Source: Candidatus Thiodiazotropha sp. LNASS1 (lineage in GTDB: Bacteria > Pseudomonadota > Gammaproteobacteria > Chromatiales > Chromatiaceae). Taken from it: 64,000 nucleotides of DNA. Positions within the stretch are counted from its first letter, which is position 1. Each line of letters begins with the position of its first letter. Under the pieces are notes generated by a model. The model worked only from the letters and a program-made list of their open reading frames with translations, was not told where the DNA came from and searched no databases. The position numbers and the translations under genes were made by a program. Of the stretch, positions 36,310-45,173 are shown piece after piece. The DNA lies in assembly GCF_964212655.1 (NCBI RefSeq), contig NZ_OZ156465.1, positions 3,286,001 to 3,350,000 of the forward strand, in the 5' to 3' direction.

Positions 36310-37830
36310 ATGCCACAACGTTATATAGAGAAAATACTACGCGCCCGTGTCTATGATGTCGCCAGGGAGACCCCCCTGGATAGAGCCAATCGTCTCTCGA
36401 CACGACTCGATAATCATGTTTTCCTCAAGCGAGAGGATCTGCAACCGGTATTCTCGTTCAAGCTGCGCGGTGCCTACAATAAAATGGTTAACCTGCCAGA
36501 CACGATCAAACGCCAGGGTGTGGTCGCGGCATCAGCAGGCAATCATGCCCAGGGTGTTGCCCTGGCGGCGCAAGAACTGAAAATTCAGGCTTTGATCGTG
36601 ATGCCTAAGACGACACCACCGATCAAAGTGCAGTCGGTAAAGAGTTTCGGCGCGAAGATAATCCTCGCCGGAGACTCCTATGATGCGGCCTATACCCGTG
36701 CACAGACAATTGCCCAGGAAGAGGGATTGACCTTTATACATCCATTCGATGATGCAGAGGTCATCGCTGGCCAGGGAACGATTGGAATGGAGCTGATGAG
36801 ACAGCATCCGTCACCGCCCGAGGCGGTATTCGTCCCTGTCGGCGGGGGTGGTTTGATTGCCGGTGTGGGTGCTTACATCAAATATGTCTACCCTCATGTG
36901 AAGATTGTAGGTGTTGAGCCTGAGGACGCACCATCACTATATACTGCATTGGCTGCAAAGCGGCGTGTAAAGCTCAAGCAGGTGGGGATTTTTGCGGATG
37001 GTGTTGCGGTAAAACAGGTGGGCAAAGAGACCTATCGCATCGCAAAACAGGTGGTGGATGAAGTGATCTTGGTGAACACGGATGAAATCTGCGCCGCAAT
37101 CAAGGATATATTTGATGATACCCGTACCACGGCTGAGCCTGCCGGGGCCTTGTCGATTGCCGGGTTAAAGCGATATGTGAAGCGCGAGGGGCTCACCGGT
37201 AAAAACCTCATAGCCATCAATAGTGGTGCGAATATCAACTTCGATCGACTGCGACACGTGGCTGAACGTGCCGAGTTCGGAGAGCGAAGAGAAGCGCTGT
37301 TCGCTGTTCAAATACCGGAACAGCCCGGTAGCTTTCTGCGTTTTTGTAAACTGATAGGAAAACGCAGCATCACTGAGTTCAATTATCGTTACAGTGATCC
37401 AAATCGTGCACAGATCTTTGTTGGCATTGAATTGAGCAACGGTGACGAGGAAAGACAAGCATTGTTCCAGCGGTTCATTGATAAGGGATATTCCATTGTG
37501 GATATGACCGATAACGAAACAGCCAAACTGCATATCCGTTATATGGTTGGTGGACACGCCCAGGGTCTTGAGGGAGAGAAGCTGATACGATTCGAGTTTC
37601 CCGAAAGACCGGGTGCACTGCTCTATTTCCTGAATAATTTGGGTACCGACTGGAATATCAGTCTGTTCCACTATCGTAACCATGGCGCCGCCTATGGACG
37701 TGTGCTTATGGGTATTCAGTTATCGAAAGCGGATAGAAACACCCTCCTCAGGCGCTTAAAGAAACTCAACTATCCGTTTTGGGATGAAACCGATAATCCA
37801 GCTTACAAATTGTTTGCGGGTGCCAGCTAG
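36310..37830 (+). CDS. ilvA: Threonine deaminase, biosynthetic
   Basis: 506 residues from ATG 36310; the frame is open 20 codons upstream but that part is Cys/His-rich and unlike the family. It turns threonine into 2-oxobutanoate for isoleucine. PLP lysine K51 is in FSFKLRGAYNKM, and the phosphate loop is VGGGGLIAGVG near 177. Two ACT-like regulatory domains occupy about 325-500 (PEQPGSFLRFCKLIG and FPERPGALLYFLNNLG), so isoleucine/valine control is expected. The long form matches E. coli IlvA, not catabolic TdcB. Confidence 0.95.
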   Translation: MPQRYIEKILRARVYDVARETPLDRANRLSTRLDNHVFLKREDLQPVFSFKLRGAYNKMVNLPDTIKRQGVVAASAGNHAQGVALAAQELKIQALIVMPKTTPPIKVQSVKSFGAKIILAGDSYDAAYTRAQTIAQEEGLTFIHPFDDAEVIAGQGTIGMELMRQHPSPPEAVFVPVGGGGLIAGVGAYIKYVYPHVKIVGVEPEDAPSLYTALAAKRRVKLKQVGIFADGVAVKQVGKETYRIAKQVVDEVILVNTDEICAAIKDIFDDTRTTAEPAGALSIAGLKRYVKREGLTGKNLIAINSGANINFDRLRHVAERAEFGERREALFAVQIPEQPGSFLRFCKLIGKRSITEFNYRYSDPNRAQIFVGIELSNGDEERQALFQRFIDKGYSIVDMTDNETAKLHIRYMVGGHAQGLEGEKLIRFEFPERPGALLYFLNNLGTDWNISLFHYRNHGAAYGRVLMGIQLSKADRNTLLRRLKKLNYPFWDETDNPAYKLFAGAS

Positions 37831-38057
37831 GTTCTCCATCATGATCGGTATGTCGGATCTGCTTCGTCTATGGGATGTGGTATAGACACTATGATCTCCC
37901 GTAACGTATGCCACATCCATGCGGTTGCTATCGAGTGATGTCGTTAACGTTGTTTATTGCGTTTTATGTGTCTGCGTGAGTCTTTGTAACTATATGATAT
38001 TAAAGGTAAAAATAACAATTATTGTGGTACGGTACAGGCGGTAGCGCAGACAATAAA

Positions 38058-38078
38058 AAACCCCGCAGAGCGGGGTTT
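38058..38078 (-). terminator. Rho-independent terminator of the H1-like gene
   Basis: AAACCCCG-CAGAG-CGGGGTTT forms an 8-bp stem. On the minus strand it is followed by a TTTTTTATT tract (complement of 38052-38060). It lies 24 bp after the stop of the histone-like gene. Coming from the other side it lacks a T-run, so it serves mainly the minus strand. Confidence 0.85.
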
Positions 38079-38101
38079 AGTATAGTTAAGAAATAACAGA
38101 C

Positions 38102-38467
38102 TTATCTGGCTGTTCTTTTCTTACGTGGCGTCACTTTCCTGGGACGCGCAGGTCTCTTCTTAGCGACCTTCTTTTTAGTTGCCTTTTTCTTAGCAACCTT
38201 CTTCTTTGCGACCTTCTTCTTGGTTGCCTTCTTCTTGGCCACCCTCTTTTTGGTTGTAGCTTTCTTTTTAGCTACCCGTTTCTTTGCTGTCTTTTTGGCA
38301 ACTCTCTTTTTGGTTGCCACCTTCTTCTTCGTGACTTTCTTCTTGGCTGCGACTCTCTTCTTAGTCGTTGCCTTCTTCTTGGCGACCCTTCTCTTTGCGG
38401 GTGCCTTCTTGGTTGTGGTTGAACGTCTAACAGTTGCCTTCTTTTTGGCGGCCTTTTTCTTCGCCAT
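38102..38467 (-). CDS. Histone H1-like, lysine/alanine-rich DNA-binding protein
   Basis: 121 residues made almost only of Lys, Ala, Arg, Val and Thr, with no acidic residue. It is a string of KKxAxKK pentapeptide-like repeats (VAKKKATKKKVAKKK-type), ending in a Pro/Arg segment RPARPRKVTPRKK. It resembles the C-terminal tail of eukaryotic H1 and bacterial AlgP/Hc1-like proteins that bind DNA without strict sequence preference. GGGAGG lies 8 nt before ATG 38467, a TATACT -10 box is at 38514-38509, and a terminator follows. Slippage between repeats could change its length. Confidence 0.85.
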   Translation of the reverse strand: MAKKKAAKKKATVRRSTTTKKAPAKRRVAKKKATTKKRVAAKKKVTKKKVATKKRVAKKTAKKRVAKKKATTKKRVAKKKATKKKVAKKKVAKKKATKKKVAKKRPARPRKVTPRKKRTAR

Positions 38468-38662
38468 TTACATTCCCTCCCGAGAGAACTACCTGAATAG
38501 ATGAACTGAGTATAATTCAGCTTTTAAAAAAATCCAGAATAGATGGTAATCTTTTATCAATTATTTCAAATCGTTGTTGATATGCAACACTTGCTAAGTG
38601 ATGTTGATGGGTATCGATGAGTCTAAATATGATGATCTAAACATCCAGTTTATATGTTTTTG

Positions 38663-39250
38663 CTATTTGAACTTGTATATCGCTGCTTCTGTTATGACAG
38701 CATCGAGTGGTATATCCCAAGGCTTTACCGGTATTTGTGATTGCTGTTGAAACTCATGCGCCAAACCAACCAGTGTGGGGCCTTTTAGATGGCTGCGTTT
38801 TCTTTGAAATGCAAATGTCCGGTCATAGTATCCACCTCCCATACCCAACCGATTCCCTTTTTTATCGAATGCAATCAGGGGCACGAACACCAGATCAAGA
38901 GTCCATGGCATGATCAGCTTGCTATGATTGTGATTCGGTTCAGGAATACCAAATCGATTTGTTGTCAAGCTTGAACGAGATGTAAAAGGCGCAAACCATA
39001 GCCCACGGGATGGCCGCTCTCGCAGCACGGGCAAAAAAGTGGATTTGCCAGTATCCAGTGCAAGTTGCAACAAGGGTGACGGATCCATTTCACCCCGTAC
39101 GGCGATATAAAAAGCGATGCGACGGCTATGTCTGAAGGGCTTGTAGTTTGCAGCCAGTCGGAGGACCTTTCGGCTATGGAGCTTGAGTGTTTGTAGGCTC
39201 AGCTGCTGCCGGTGAGCCTTGATTTGACGGCGGATATGGTGAGCTTGCAT
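38663..39250 (-). CDS. fau: 5-formyltetrahydrofolate cyclo-ligase
   Basis: 195 residues from ATG 39250; the frame is open 29 codons further, but that part overlaps the 6S RNA gene. The enzyme uses ATP to convert 5-formyl-THF to 5,10-methenyl-THF. DLVFVPLIAFDKKGNRLGMG and GGYYDRTFA near residue 145 form the ATP/folate site. E. coli ygfA (fau) follows ssrS in the same way. The proximity to glycine cleavage genes, which produce one-carbon units, fits. Confidence 0.93.
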   Translation of the reverse strand: MQAHHIRRQIKAHRQQLSLQTLKLHSRKVLRLAANYKPFRHSRRIAFYIAVRGEMDPSPLLQLALDTGKSTFLPVLRERPSRGLWFAPFTSRSSLTTNRFGIPEPNHNHSKLIMPWTLDLVFVPLIAFDKKGNRLGMGGGYYDRTFAFQRKRSHLKGPTLVGLAHEFQQQSQIPVKPWDIPLDAVITEAAIYKFK

Positions 39251-39273
39251 GGTTTGAGCGGGGTTGTATAAGA

Positions 39274-39461
39274 GACATCCCCCACCTGTGCCGTCGCAAA
39301 CCGCTGTTCTTGAACCAGAGGGTTCAAGTGGGAACAACAGAAGAGCTTCAGGCTTCCCGCTAGGATGCGGACATGCACACCGGCCCTTTCATCATGCTCC
39401 CTGGGTAGATGTTAGGCTCAAGAAAATACCCTGGTTGCTTACGAACACCGCAGGGGATGTC
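39274..39461 (-). ncRNA. ssrS: 6S RNA
   Basis: About 188 nt on the minus strand, 5' end near 39461-39467. The closing stem pairs GACATCCCC (39461-39453) with GGGGATGTC (39282-39274). Recognisable 6S elements follow in order: GGTGTTCGTAAGC near the 5' end, TTGAGCC, and near the 3' side the hairpin CTTGAACCCTCTGGTTCAAG, which matches the E. coli TTGAACCAAGGGTTCAA arm. 6S RNA mimics an open promoter and holds sigma70 polymerase in stationary phase. Position between zapA and fau is the conserved gammaproteobacterial one. Confidence 0.9.
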
Positions 39462-39487
39462 ATACCTCTAGGCTAAACCTATTTTGA

Positions 39488-39802
39488 TCAAAGTTCCAGT
39501 TGATTGGTTGTATTGAGTGCAATCTCAATCTTTTCTTGTAGATTTTTTATACGACGCGATATGTTCTGCGAGCCATTTTCCTTGCTTTGCTGGCTGGAGA
39601 GCAGATCATTGGCAATATTGAGCGCGGCCATAACGGCAACCCGCTCAGTGCCTATGATACGCCCGTTCTGCCTGATCTCGCGCATCTGGCCATCGAGATA
39701 AGCAGCGGCTTGTAAAAGGGATTCTCGTTCTTCCGGCAGGCAGGAAATACGGTACTCTTTATCGAGGATATTGACTGTTACAGGCAATCGATCGTTGCTC
39801 AC
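39488..39802 (-). CDS. zapA: Cell division protein ZapA
   Basis: 104 residues, GTG start 39802. The N-terminal domain VTVNILDKEYRISCLPEE is followed by LLQAAAYLDGQMREIRQNG, TERVAVMAALNIANDLL and a C-terminal coiled coil (ISRRIKNLQEKIEIALN). It binds and bundles FtsZ at midcell. The start overlaps the stop of the upstream coiled-coil gene (GTGA). Confidence 0.93.
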   Translation of the reverse strand: MSNDRLPVTVNILDKEYRISCLPEERESLLQAAAYLDGQMREIRQNGRIIGTERVAVMAALNIANDLLSSQQSKENGSQNISRRIKNLQEKIEIALNTTNQLEL

Positions 39803-40032
39803 TGGGGTGTTTCCATGGATTTCAGTCGTGTAATCATGGCTTCAACCCTGGCACGAGCCAGCTCTGTCTTTTCGATGAGCGCGGCGCGTTCGGATACCAG
39901 GTTATCCTGTCTGACACGCAGTGATTTATTCTCATCTTTAAGGTAGGAGCAGGCCCGTATAAGCTCTTCAACCCGGATTTCAAGCTTCCGCAGGTCCAAA
40001 TCCGCCGGATTTTGTGTCTCTTTCTCAGTCAT
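39799..40032 (-). CDS. TIGR02449-type small coiled-coil protein
   Basis: 77 residues from ATG 40032, one long helix: LDLRKLEIRVEELIRACSYL, then heptads through ERAALIEKTELARARVEAMI. The family is found just before zapA in many gammaproteobacteria and is ZapB-like in form; a division role is inferred from that. An upstream in-frame ATG (40068) gives a hydrophobic leader not typical of the family. The GTGA overlap with zapA suggests coupling. Confidence 0.8.
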   Translation of the reverse strand: MTEKETQNPADLDLRKLEIRVEELIRACSYLKDENKSLRVRQDNLVSERAALIEKTELARARVEAMITRLKSMETPQ

Positions 40033-40099
40033 GGCCAACAATATAGTGGTCAGATACTGGCGGGTCAATCTCTACATCTGCATGTTATGATTTGTTTCT

Positions 40100-40395
40100 A
40101 GGGCCTGCTAACACTAATTTGATTGTCACTGCCAAGACCCTGTTTTTTATCCAGCAAGGCAGAAGGAGCGTTGTGTAGTGGATCTACATATGCGACCGAT
40201 AACACCGCTGGGTAAAAAACAGGGCCCTGGCCCATCGGGTTAAGCCCCGAAGGAAGTGCCCTTGGGGTACGCCTAAAAAAGCGCCGCCCGGTATTACTCG
40301 TCACATATTTGGAGTCACCAAATAACGCTCCTCGTGACTTGAATGGCGCTTTTTCGAGTGCCACAGTGGCAATCAAATTGGTATTAACAGGCCCT
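40100..40395. repeat. Palindromic repeat family A, copy 3 (296 bp)
   Basis: Ends AGGGCCTGCTAACACTAATT and TTGGTATTAACAGGCCCT. It is the longest copy and holds both interchangeable modules: the CCCCGAAGGAAGTGCCCTTG-GGG hairpin of copy 2 and the TACTCGTCACATATTTGGAGT segment of copies 1 and 4. Bases differ from copies 1 and 4 at many positions, so it is an older or separate subtype. It occupies the divergent gap between the coiled-coil/zapA genes and ygfB. Confidence 0.85.
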
Positions 40396-40416
40396 TAATC
40401 ATAGAGGAAAATGTAA

Positions 40417-40983
40417 ATGATTGAGAATCGCCAAATGCCCGATTATTCACGTCTTGTAGGGGCGTTGAGCTCAATCGGCCTAGATCTTGGCGCCAGCGAG
40501 ATCCATGGCGTGATTTGTGGTCTGGTGTGTGCCGGTACCATTCAAAGCCACATCGATTGGATGACGGCGCTGTTCAAGGATTGGCCTCAAGAGGATCTGT
40601 TGGCGCGCGAGGCCAGAGAGATGATCGGTGAACTTTACTATATATCTCGTGACCAGATTGGCAATGATGATCTGACTTTCATGCCCTATCTTCCGGATGA
40701 TACTCAACCCATTACCGCAAGGGCCAAGGCCCTGAGTGAATGGTGTGAAGGGTATCTGTATGGTTTGGGCATGTCGGGTATCACGGATCAGCAACTCGAA
40801 GGTGATGCCAGAGAGGCATTGCAGGATATTACCCATTTCACCCGGCTCGACTATGAATTACTCGAGTCGGGTGAGGCGACTGAACAGGCTTATGCAGAAC
40901 TACAGGAGTTCCTGAAAGTGGTGACCTTGCTTATTTGGGGAGATCTGGCGAAAGTTCGGGAGCTCGACCATGGTGAAGAGTGA
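40417..40983 (+). CDS. ygfB: UPF0149 family protein YgfB
   Basis: 188 residues, all-helical family. LSSIGLDLGASEIHGVICGL near residue 14, FMPYLPDDTQPITARAKALS and WCEGYLYGLGMSG are conserved. AGAGGAAA precedes the ATG. In Pseudomonas YgfB affects ampDh3 transcription; a general role is not fixed. It lies 21 bp from repeat copy 3 and overlaps pepP by 14 nt. Confidence 0.9.
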   Translation: MIENRQMPDYSRLVGALSSIGLDLGASEIHGVICGLVCAGTIQSHIDWMTALFKDWPQEDLLAREAREMIGELYYISRDQIGNDDLTFMPYLPDDTQPITARAKALSEWCEGYLYGLGMSGITDQQLEGDAREALQDITHFTRLDYELLESGEATEQAYAELQEFLKVVTLLIWGDLAKVRELDHGEE

Positions 40984-42277
40984 ATTCAAACGGCGGCGAC
41001 GTGAACTGATGCGCATGATGGGGCCGGGCAGTATTGCCATACTGCCCACGGCGCCGCAGCTGATTCGCAACAGAGATGTGCACTATCCTTACCGGCCCGA
41101 CAGTGATTTCTATTATTTGACAGGTTTTCCCGAGCCGGAGGCTGTGCTGGTCCTGATTCCGGGAAGAAAGCAGGCGGAGTATATTCTTTTCAATAGGGAG
41201 CGCGATCCGGTAAAGGAGCAGTGGGATGGGGCCATAGCGGGACAGGAAGGCGCTGTCGATGACTATGGAGCAGATGATTCCTTTCCAATCGGAGATTTGG
41301 ATGACATTCTGCCGCGCATGCTTGAACAGTGTGAGCGCATCTTTTACATCATGGGTTGTAATGCAAAGTTCGACAAACGACTCTCTGAGTGGATCAACGC
41401 CATTCGTTGTGAAGCGCGCAGCGGTGTTCAGGGACCGGTCGAGATCATTGCGCTGGATCACTATCTGCACGAAATGCGGTTATACAAGAGTCGATCCGAG
41501 CTGAAGGTCATGCGCCAGGCTGCAAGGATTTCCGCCAAGGCGCACAAAAGGGTGATGCAAGTCTGTAAAGCGGGTTTGTGGGAGTATCAGCTTGAAGCTG
41601 AGTTTGTGCGTGAGTGTGCACATCAGGGCGCCAAGTCCCAGGCCTATCCCCCGATTGTCGGTGCTGGCTTAAATGCCTGCACGCTGCACTACATTGATAA
41701 CATGGACAAGGTTGCCGACAAACAGATGTTGCTGATCGATGCCGGCTGTGAAGTGGACTATTATGCCTCTGATATCACACGTACTTATCCGGTAAACGGC
41801 AGCTTCAGTAAGCCACAGCGAGAGTTGTATGAGTTGGTACTGGCGGCACAGGAGGCTGCGATTGCCAAGGTAAAGCCGGGTAACCATTGGAATGATCCCC
41901 ATGATGCCGCAGTACGGACCATTACCAGGGGCTTGATCAAACTGGGAATACTTAAGGGTACACTGGCTAAATTAATTCGCGAAGAGAAGTACAAGGCTTT
42001 TTTTCCGCATCGCACCGGGCATTGGATCGGTATGGATGTACATGATGTGGGTGATTATAAAGTCGACGGAACCTGGCGTTTATTGGAACCGGGCATGGTT
42101 TTGACAATCGAACCCGGTATATACATACCCGCCGGCTCCAAGGGTGTGGCCAAGAAGTGGTGGAACATCGGCATCCGTATTGAAGACGACGTGGCAGTGA
42201 CCAAAGATGGCTGTGAGGTCTTGACCAAGGATATTGTAAAAACAGTGGCTGAAATTGAGGCCATTATGGCGGCATGA
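40970..42277 (+). CDS. pepP: Xaa-Pro aminopeptidase (aminopeptidase P)
   Basis: 435 residues. It removes N-terminal residues before proline. The N-terminal creatinase-like domain has YPYRPDSDFYYLTGFPEPEA. The pita-bread catalytic domain binds two Mn ions with LLIDAGCEVDYYASDITRT (Asp pair near 265), HRTGHWIGMDVHDVG (His near 352), LTIEPGIYIP and RIEDDVAVT (Glu). It is in the ygfB-pepP-ubiH order seen in E. coli. Confidence 0.95.
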   Translation: MVKSEFKRRRRELMRMMGPGSIAILPTAPQLIRNRDVHYPYRPDSDFYYLTGFPEPEAVLVLIPGRKQAEYILFNRERDPVKEQWDGAIAGQEGAVDDYGADDSFPIGDLDDILPRMLEQCERIFYIMGCNAKFDKRLSEWINAIRCEARSGVQGPVEIIALDHYLHEMRLYKSRSELKVMRQAARISAKAHKRVMQVCKAGLWEYQLEAEFVRECAHQGAKSQAYPPIVGAGLNACTLHYIDNMDKVADKQMLLIDAGCEVDYYASDITRTYPVNGSFSKPQRELYELVLAAQEAAIAKVKPGNHWNDPHDAAVRTITRGLIKLGILKGTLAKLIREEKYKAFFPHRTGHWIGMDVHDVGDYKVDGTWRLLEPGMVLTIEPGIYIPAGSKGVAKKWWNIGIRIEDDVAVTKDGCEVLTKDIVKTVAEIEAIMAA

Positions 42278-42278
42278 T

Positions 42279-43502
42279 ATGGCAGATAGTTTTGATCTTC
42301 TGATCGTTGGTGGCGGTATGGTGGGCGCCAGTCTGGCGCATGCGGTCAGTGGGCAGGGATTGAGGATCGGTGTCATCGAAGCCTGGCCGTTCGACTCCTC
42401 GGCTCAGCCCAGTTTCGATGACAGAGTGCTTGCCCTCTCCTGGGGCAGCCGTATCATCTTACAGGCAATGGGTGTTTGGGATGACATTCAGGTCGCCGCC
42501 GAGCCGATATTGGATATCCATATCTCCGATCGCGGTCACTTTGGTTTTACCCGACTCAATCACCTGGATGAAGGAGTCGAGGCTTTGGGTTATGTGGTAA
42601 CCGCTCGCGCACTGGGCCAGGCTTTATTACAGGATCTGGTGAATCATGACGCCATAAAAATGATCTGCCCGGCAAGACTGAAGAGTTTTGCAGTATCGGA
42701 CAGAGATGTTGAAGTGCGCATCAGCCAGGATGATGGCGAGCAGGTTCTGAGCACGCGTCTGCTGGTTGCTGCAGACGGTGGTAATTCCCTGGTCAGGCAA
42801 TTCCTGTCGATTCCCCTGAAAGAGAAGTCATACGGCCAGACCGCGATCATTGCCAATCTGCGTGCTGAACAAGCGCATCAAGGAATCGCTTATGAGCGAT
42901 TCACCAATACCGGACCCCTGGCACTGCTGCCCATGCGTGATGATCGCCTTTCCATGGTGTGGACGGCAAAAGATGACCAGATTGCGGAACTGATGGCGTT
43001 GCGGGACGAAGCGTTTCTGCTCAGGTTGCAGGACCGTTTCGGTCATCGTCTCGGGCGTCTGTATGAATTGGGTAAACGGGTTGCTTATCCACTGAGTTTA
43101 CGACAAGCGGTTGAGCAGGTCAGCTCCCGCGTGGCCCTGATCGGAAATGCCGCTCACGCGATTCATCCGGTAACGGGGCAGGGCTTAAATCTCGGTCTGC
43201 GAGACGTCGCCGTGCTGGCGGACCTGGTGTCCGATGCCGCGCAGAGGGGGCAGGATCCGGGTGATATCGAATTATTGAAGGAGTATGCAAATTGGCGCAA
43301 AAAGGATCAGAACAGTGTAGCCATGATCACCGATAGCCTGGCACGGTTTTTCGCTAATCCGTTCGGTCCGTTACGACTGGTTCGGAATCTGGGTATGGTG
43401 GGTCTTGATGTTGTTCCCAGTATGAAACACCTGGTGGCGCGTCAATTCATGGGATTGAACGGACGATTGCCAAGATTGGCGCGGGGGATATCACTTGATT
43501 AA
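42279..43502 (+). CDS. ubiH: 2-octaprenyl-6-methoxyphenol hydroxylase
   Basis: 407 residues from ATG 42279, one base after the pepP stop. A class A flavin monooxygenase that hydroxylates the ubiquinone ring. FDLLIVGGGMVGASLAHAVS is the FAD loop, VAADGGNSLVRQFLSIP the DG motif, and LIGNAAHAIHPVTGQGLNLG the FAD ribose-binding GD-like motif, with N in place of the usual D. Which carbon it hydroxylates depends on its paralogue next door and Coq7 at 59640. Confidence 0.92.
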   Translation: MADSFDLLIVGGGMVGASLAHAVSGQGLRIGVIEAWPFDSSAQPSFDDRVLALSWGSRIILQAMGVWDDIQVAAEPILDIHISDRGHFGFTRLNHLDEGVEALGYVVTARALGQALLQDLVNHDAIKMICPARLKSFAVSDRDVEVRISQDDGEQVLSTRLLVAADGGNSLVRQFLSIPLKEKSYGQTAIIANLRAEQAHQGIAYERFTNTGPLALLPMRDDRLSMVWTAKDDQIAELMALRDEAFLLRLQDRFGHRLGRLYELGKRVAYPLSLRQAVEQVSSRVALIGNAAHAIHPVTGQGLNLGLRDVAVLADLVSDAAQRGQDPGDIELLKEYANWRKKDQNSVAMITDSLARFFANPFGPLRLVRNLGMVGLDVVPSMKHLVARQFMGLNGRLPRLARGISLD

Positions 43503-44712
43503 AGATATGTACGATCTGATTGTCGTGGGCGGTGGCATGGTGGGGGCCGCATTGGCCTGTGCCCTCGCTGATGCCGGATTAAACATCTGCATCCTTGAAA
43601 CGAGAGAGCCTCAACGCAGTTGGCCAAAGGATGAAGTCGATCTTCGCGTCTCTGCATTGACCCGTGCATCACAATGCATGCTTCAAAATCTAGGTGCCTG
43701 GCCGAGAATGGCTGAGATGCGTGTAAGCCCATACACCGATATGGAGGTATGGGATGCGGAGGGTAGCGGTCGAATTCATTTCAGCGCGTCTGAAATTGGA
43801 GAATCCGATCTGGGCCATATTGTGGAAAACCGCGTCACCCAGTTGGCGCTATGGGAAATACTGGAGACACTACCCAATGTCACTTTACGTCATCCTGCCG
43901 GTGTCGCGGAGTTACAGTTGGATCAACTTACGGGTGTCGTTATGCACGATGGTGAGCAATTGAGAGCTAAACTCATCGTGGCGGCAGACGGTCGTGATTC
44001 ACAGTTGCGTGAGATGGCGGGTATCGACACAAAAGGGTGGGATTACAATCAACATGCCATTGTCGCTACGGTCAAACCATCACGCCATCATCAGCGGATG
44101 GCCAGACAGCGCTTCATGCCGCGAGGACCTCTCGCACTGCTTCCTATAGATGACGGGCGCTGCTCCATCGTATGGTCGACGTCACCGCAGCAGGCAGACG
44201 AATTGATGGCGCTCTCCGATGCATTGTTCTGTGATCAATTGACCCGTGCCAGTGAGGCTGTTCTGGGTGAGATAATCGATGTTGGACCACGCGGCCTCTT
44301 TCCGCTGCGTCTTGGGCATGCCCAAAGCTATTGTCTGCCCGGATTTGTCCTGGTGGGTGATGCGGCCCATGCGATGCACCCCTTGGCGGGACAGGGGGTC
44401 AATCTCGGATTCATGGATGCCATGACCCTCGCTGATGTAGTCATTGACGCCTATCGCACAGGTAGAGCAATTGGTTCTATCACCACATTGAGACGGTATG
44501 AGCGGGCGAGAAAGGGACCGAATATGGCCATGTTGGCCGCAATGGATGTCTTCAAACGCATTTTCAGCAACGACGTGATGCCGCTTAGACTGATTCGCAA
44601 CCTCGGTCTGGATGTGGCGAATCGGTCCGGAGTTATCAAGCATCAGCTGATTCGTCGTGCCATGGGGATGAGTGGTGAACTGCCTTCCCTTGCCAGAGTC
44701 CGAATGCATTAG
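43495..44712 (+). CDS. ubiI: UbiH/UbiI/VisC family ubiquinone hydroxylase
   Basis: 405 residues from TTG 43495, which has GGGGGA 6 nt upstream; ATG 43507 is the other choice but lacks a properly spaced site. YDLIVVGGGMVGAALACAL, VAADGRDSQLREMAGI and LVGDAAHAMHPLAGQGVNLG are the three FAD motifs. Known UbiI hydroxylates C5 of the ring. The gene overlaps ubiH by 8 nt. A short repeat-A derivative lies 16 bp after its stop. Confidence 0.9.
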   Translation: MIKDMYDLIVVGGGMVGAALACALADAGLNICILETREPQRSWPKDEVDLRVSALTRASQCMLQNLGAWPRMAEMRVSPYTDMEVWDAEGSGRIHFSASEIGESDLGHIVENRVTQLALWEILETLPNVTLRHPAGVAELQLDQLTGVVMHDGEQLRAKLIVAADGRDSQLREMAGIDTKGWDYNQHAIVATVKPSRHHQRMARQRFMPRGPLALLPIDDGRCSIVWSTSPQQADELMALSDALFCDQLTRASEAVLGEIIDVGPRGLFPLRLGHAQSYCLPGFVLVGDAAHAMHPLAGQGVNLGFMDAMTLADVVIDAYRTGRAIGSITTLRRYERARKGPNMAMLAAMDVFKRIFSNDVMPLRLIRNLGLDVANRSGVIKHQLIRRAMGMSGELPSLARVRMH

Positions 44713-44728
44713 TGTAGGGCGCTACACC

Positions 44729-44794
44729 AGGACCTGTTAACACTTACCCATTAGTCGCTGCTACAACCCTGCAAATTAGGTCTGAACAGGCCCT
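44729..44794. repeat. Deletion derivative of repeat family A (66 bp)
   Basis: AGGACCTGTTAACACTTACC at the left and TTAGGTCTGAACAGGCCCT at the right keep both ends, but only about 25 bp of interior remain. It separates ubiI from the glycine riboswitch. Confidence 0.7.
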
Positions 44795-44910
44795 GGGTGA
44801 CAGCTGTCGAAGTTGCTTGCAAACCCTTGATCGGTGGTGAAACGGGACCGCCTATAAGGTTTTTCGCGATTGGCAAGCGGTTTGCGGCAAGGTATAGTCG
44901 TCATCTCGAT

Positions 44911-45173
44911 CCACCCCCGTGGGAGAGGCCGGCCCAAGCCGGCGCCGAAGGCGCAATCCCGCCCGGAATCGCTCAGGCAAAAGGACCGTGGGGGGGAAGT
45001 CACCCTGTAAAGGTCAACCAACGGGGGATTTAGGTCGACTCTGGAGAGCGGTGTGACAACACCCACCGAAGGGGCAGGCGCTCTATAGTGCTGTTTGGAC
45101 AGGCGGTAAATAGTGATTATCACCATGCCGAAACAAACAACAACGGCGCCAAACTCTCAGGTTTTGGACAGAG
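44911..45173 (+). ncRNA. Tandem glycine riboswitch
   Basis: Aptamer 1 runs about 44911-44996: GGGAGAGG, GCCGAAGGCGCAA and CGCTCAGGCAAAAGGACCG are near-consensus, with a C5/G5 P1 stem. Aptamer 2 runs about 45039-45173: CTCTGGAGAGCGG, CACCGAAGGGGCA, and far downstream ACTCTCAGGTTTTGGACAGA. Its P3 arm (GGCGC/GCGCC, 45077-45150) is enlarged by roughly 60 nt. Glycine binding should favour gcv expression, since P1 of aptamer 2 (CTCTG/CAGAG) touches the terminator stem. It controls gcvT-gcvH-gcvPA-gcvPB. Confidence 0.92.
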
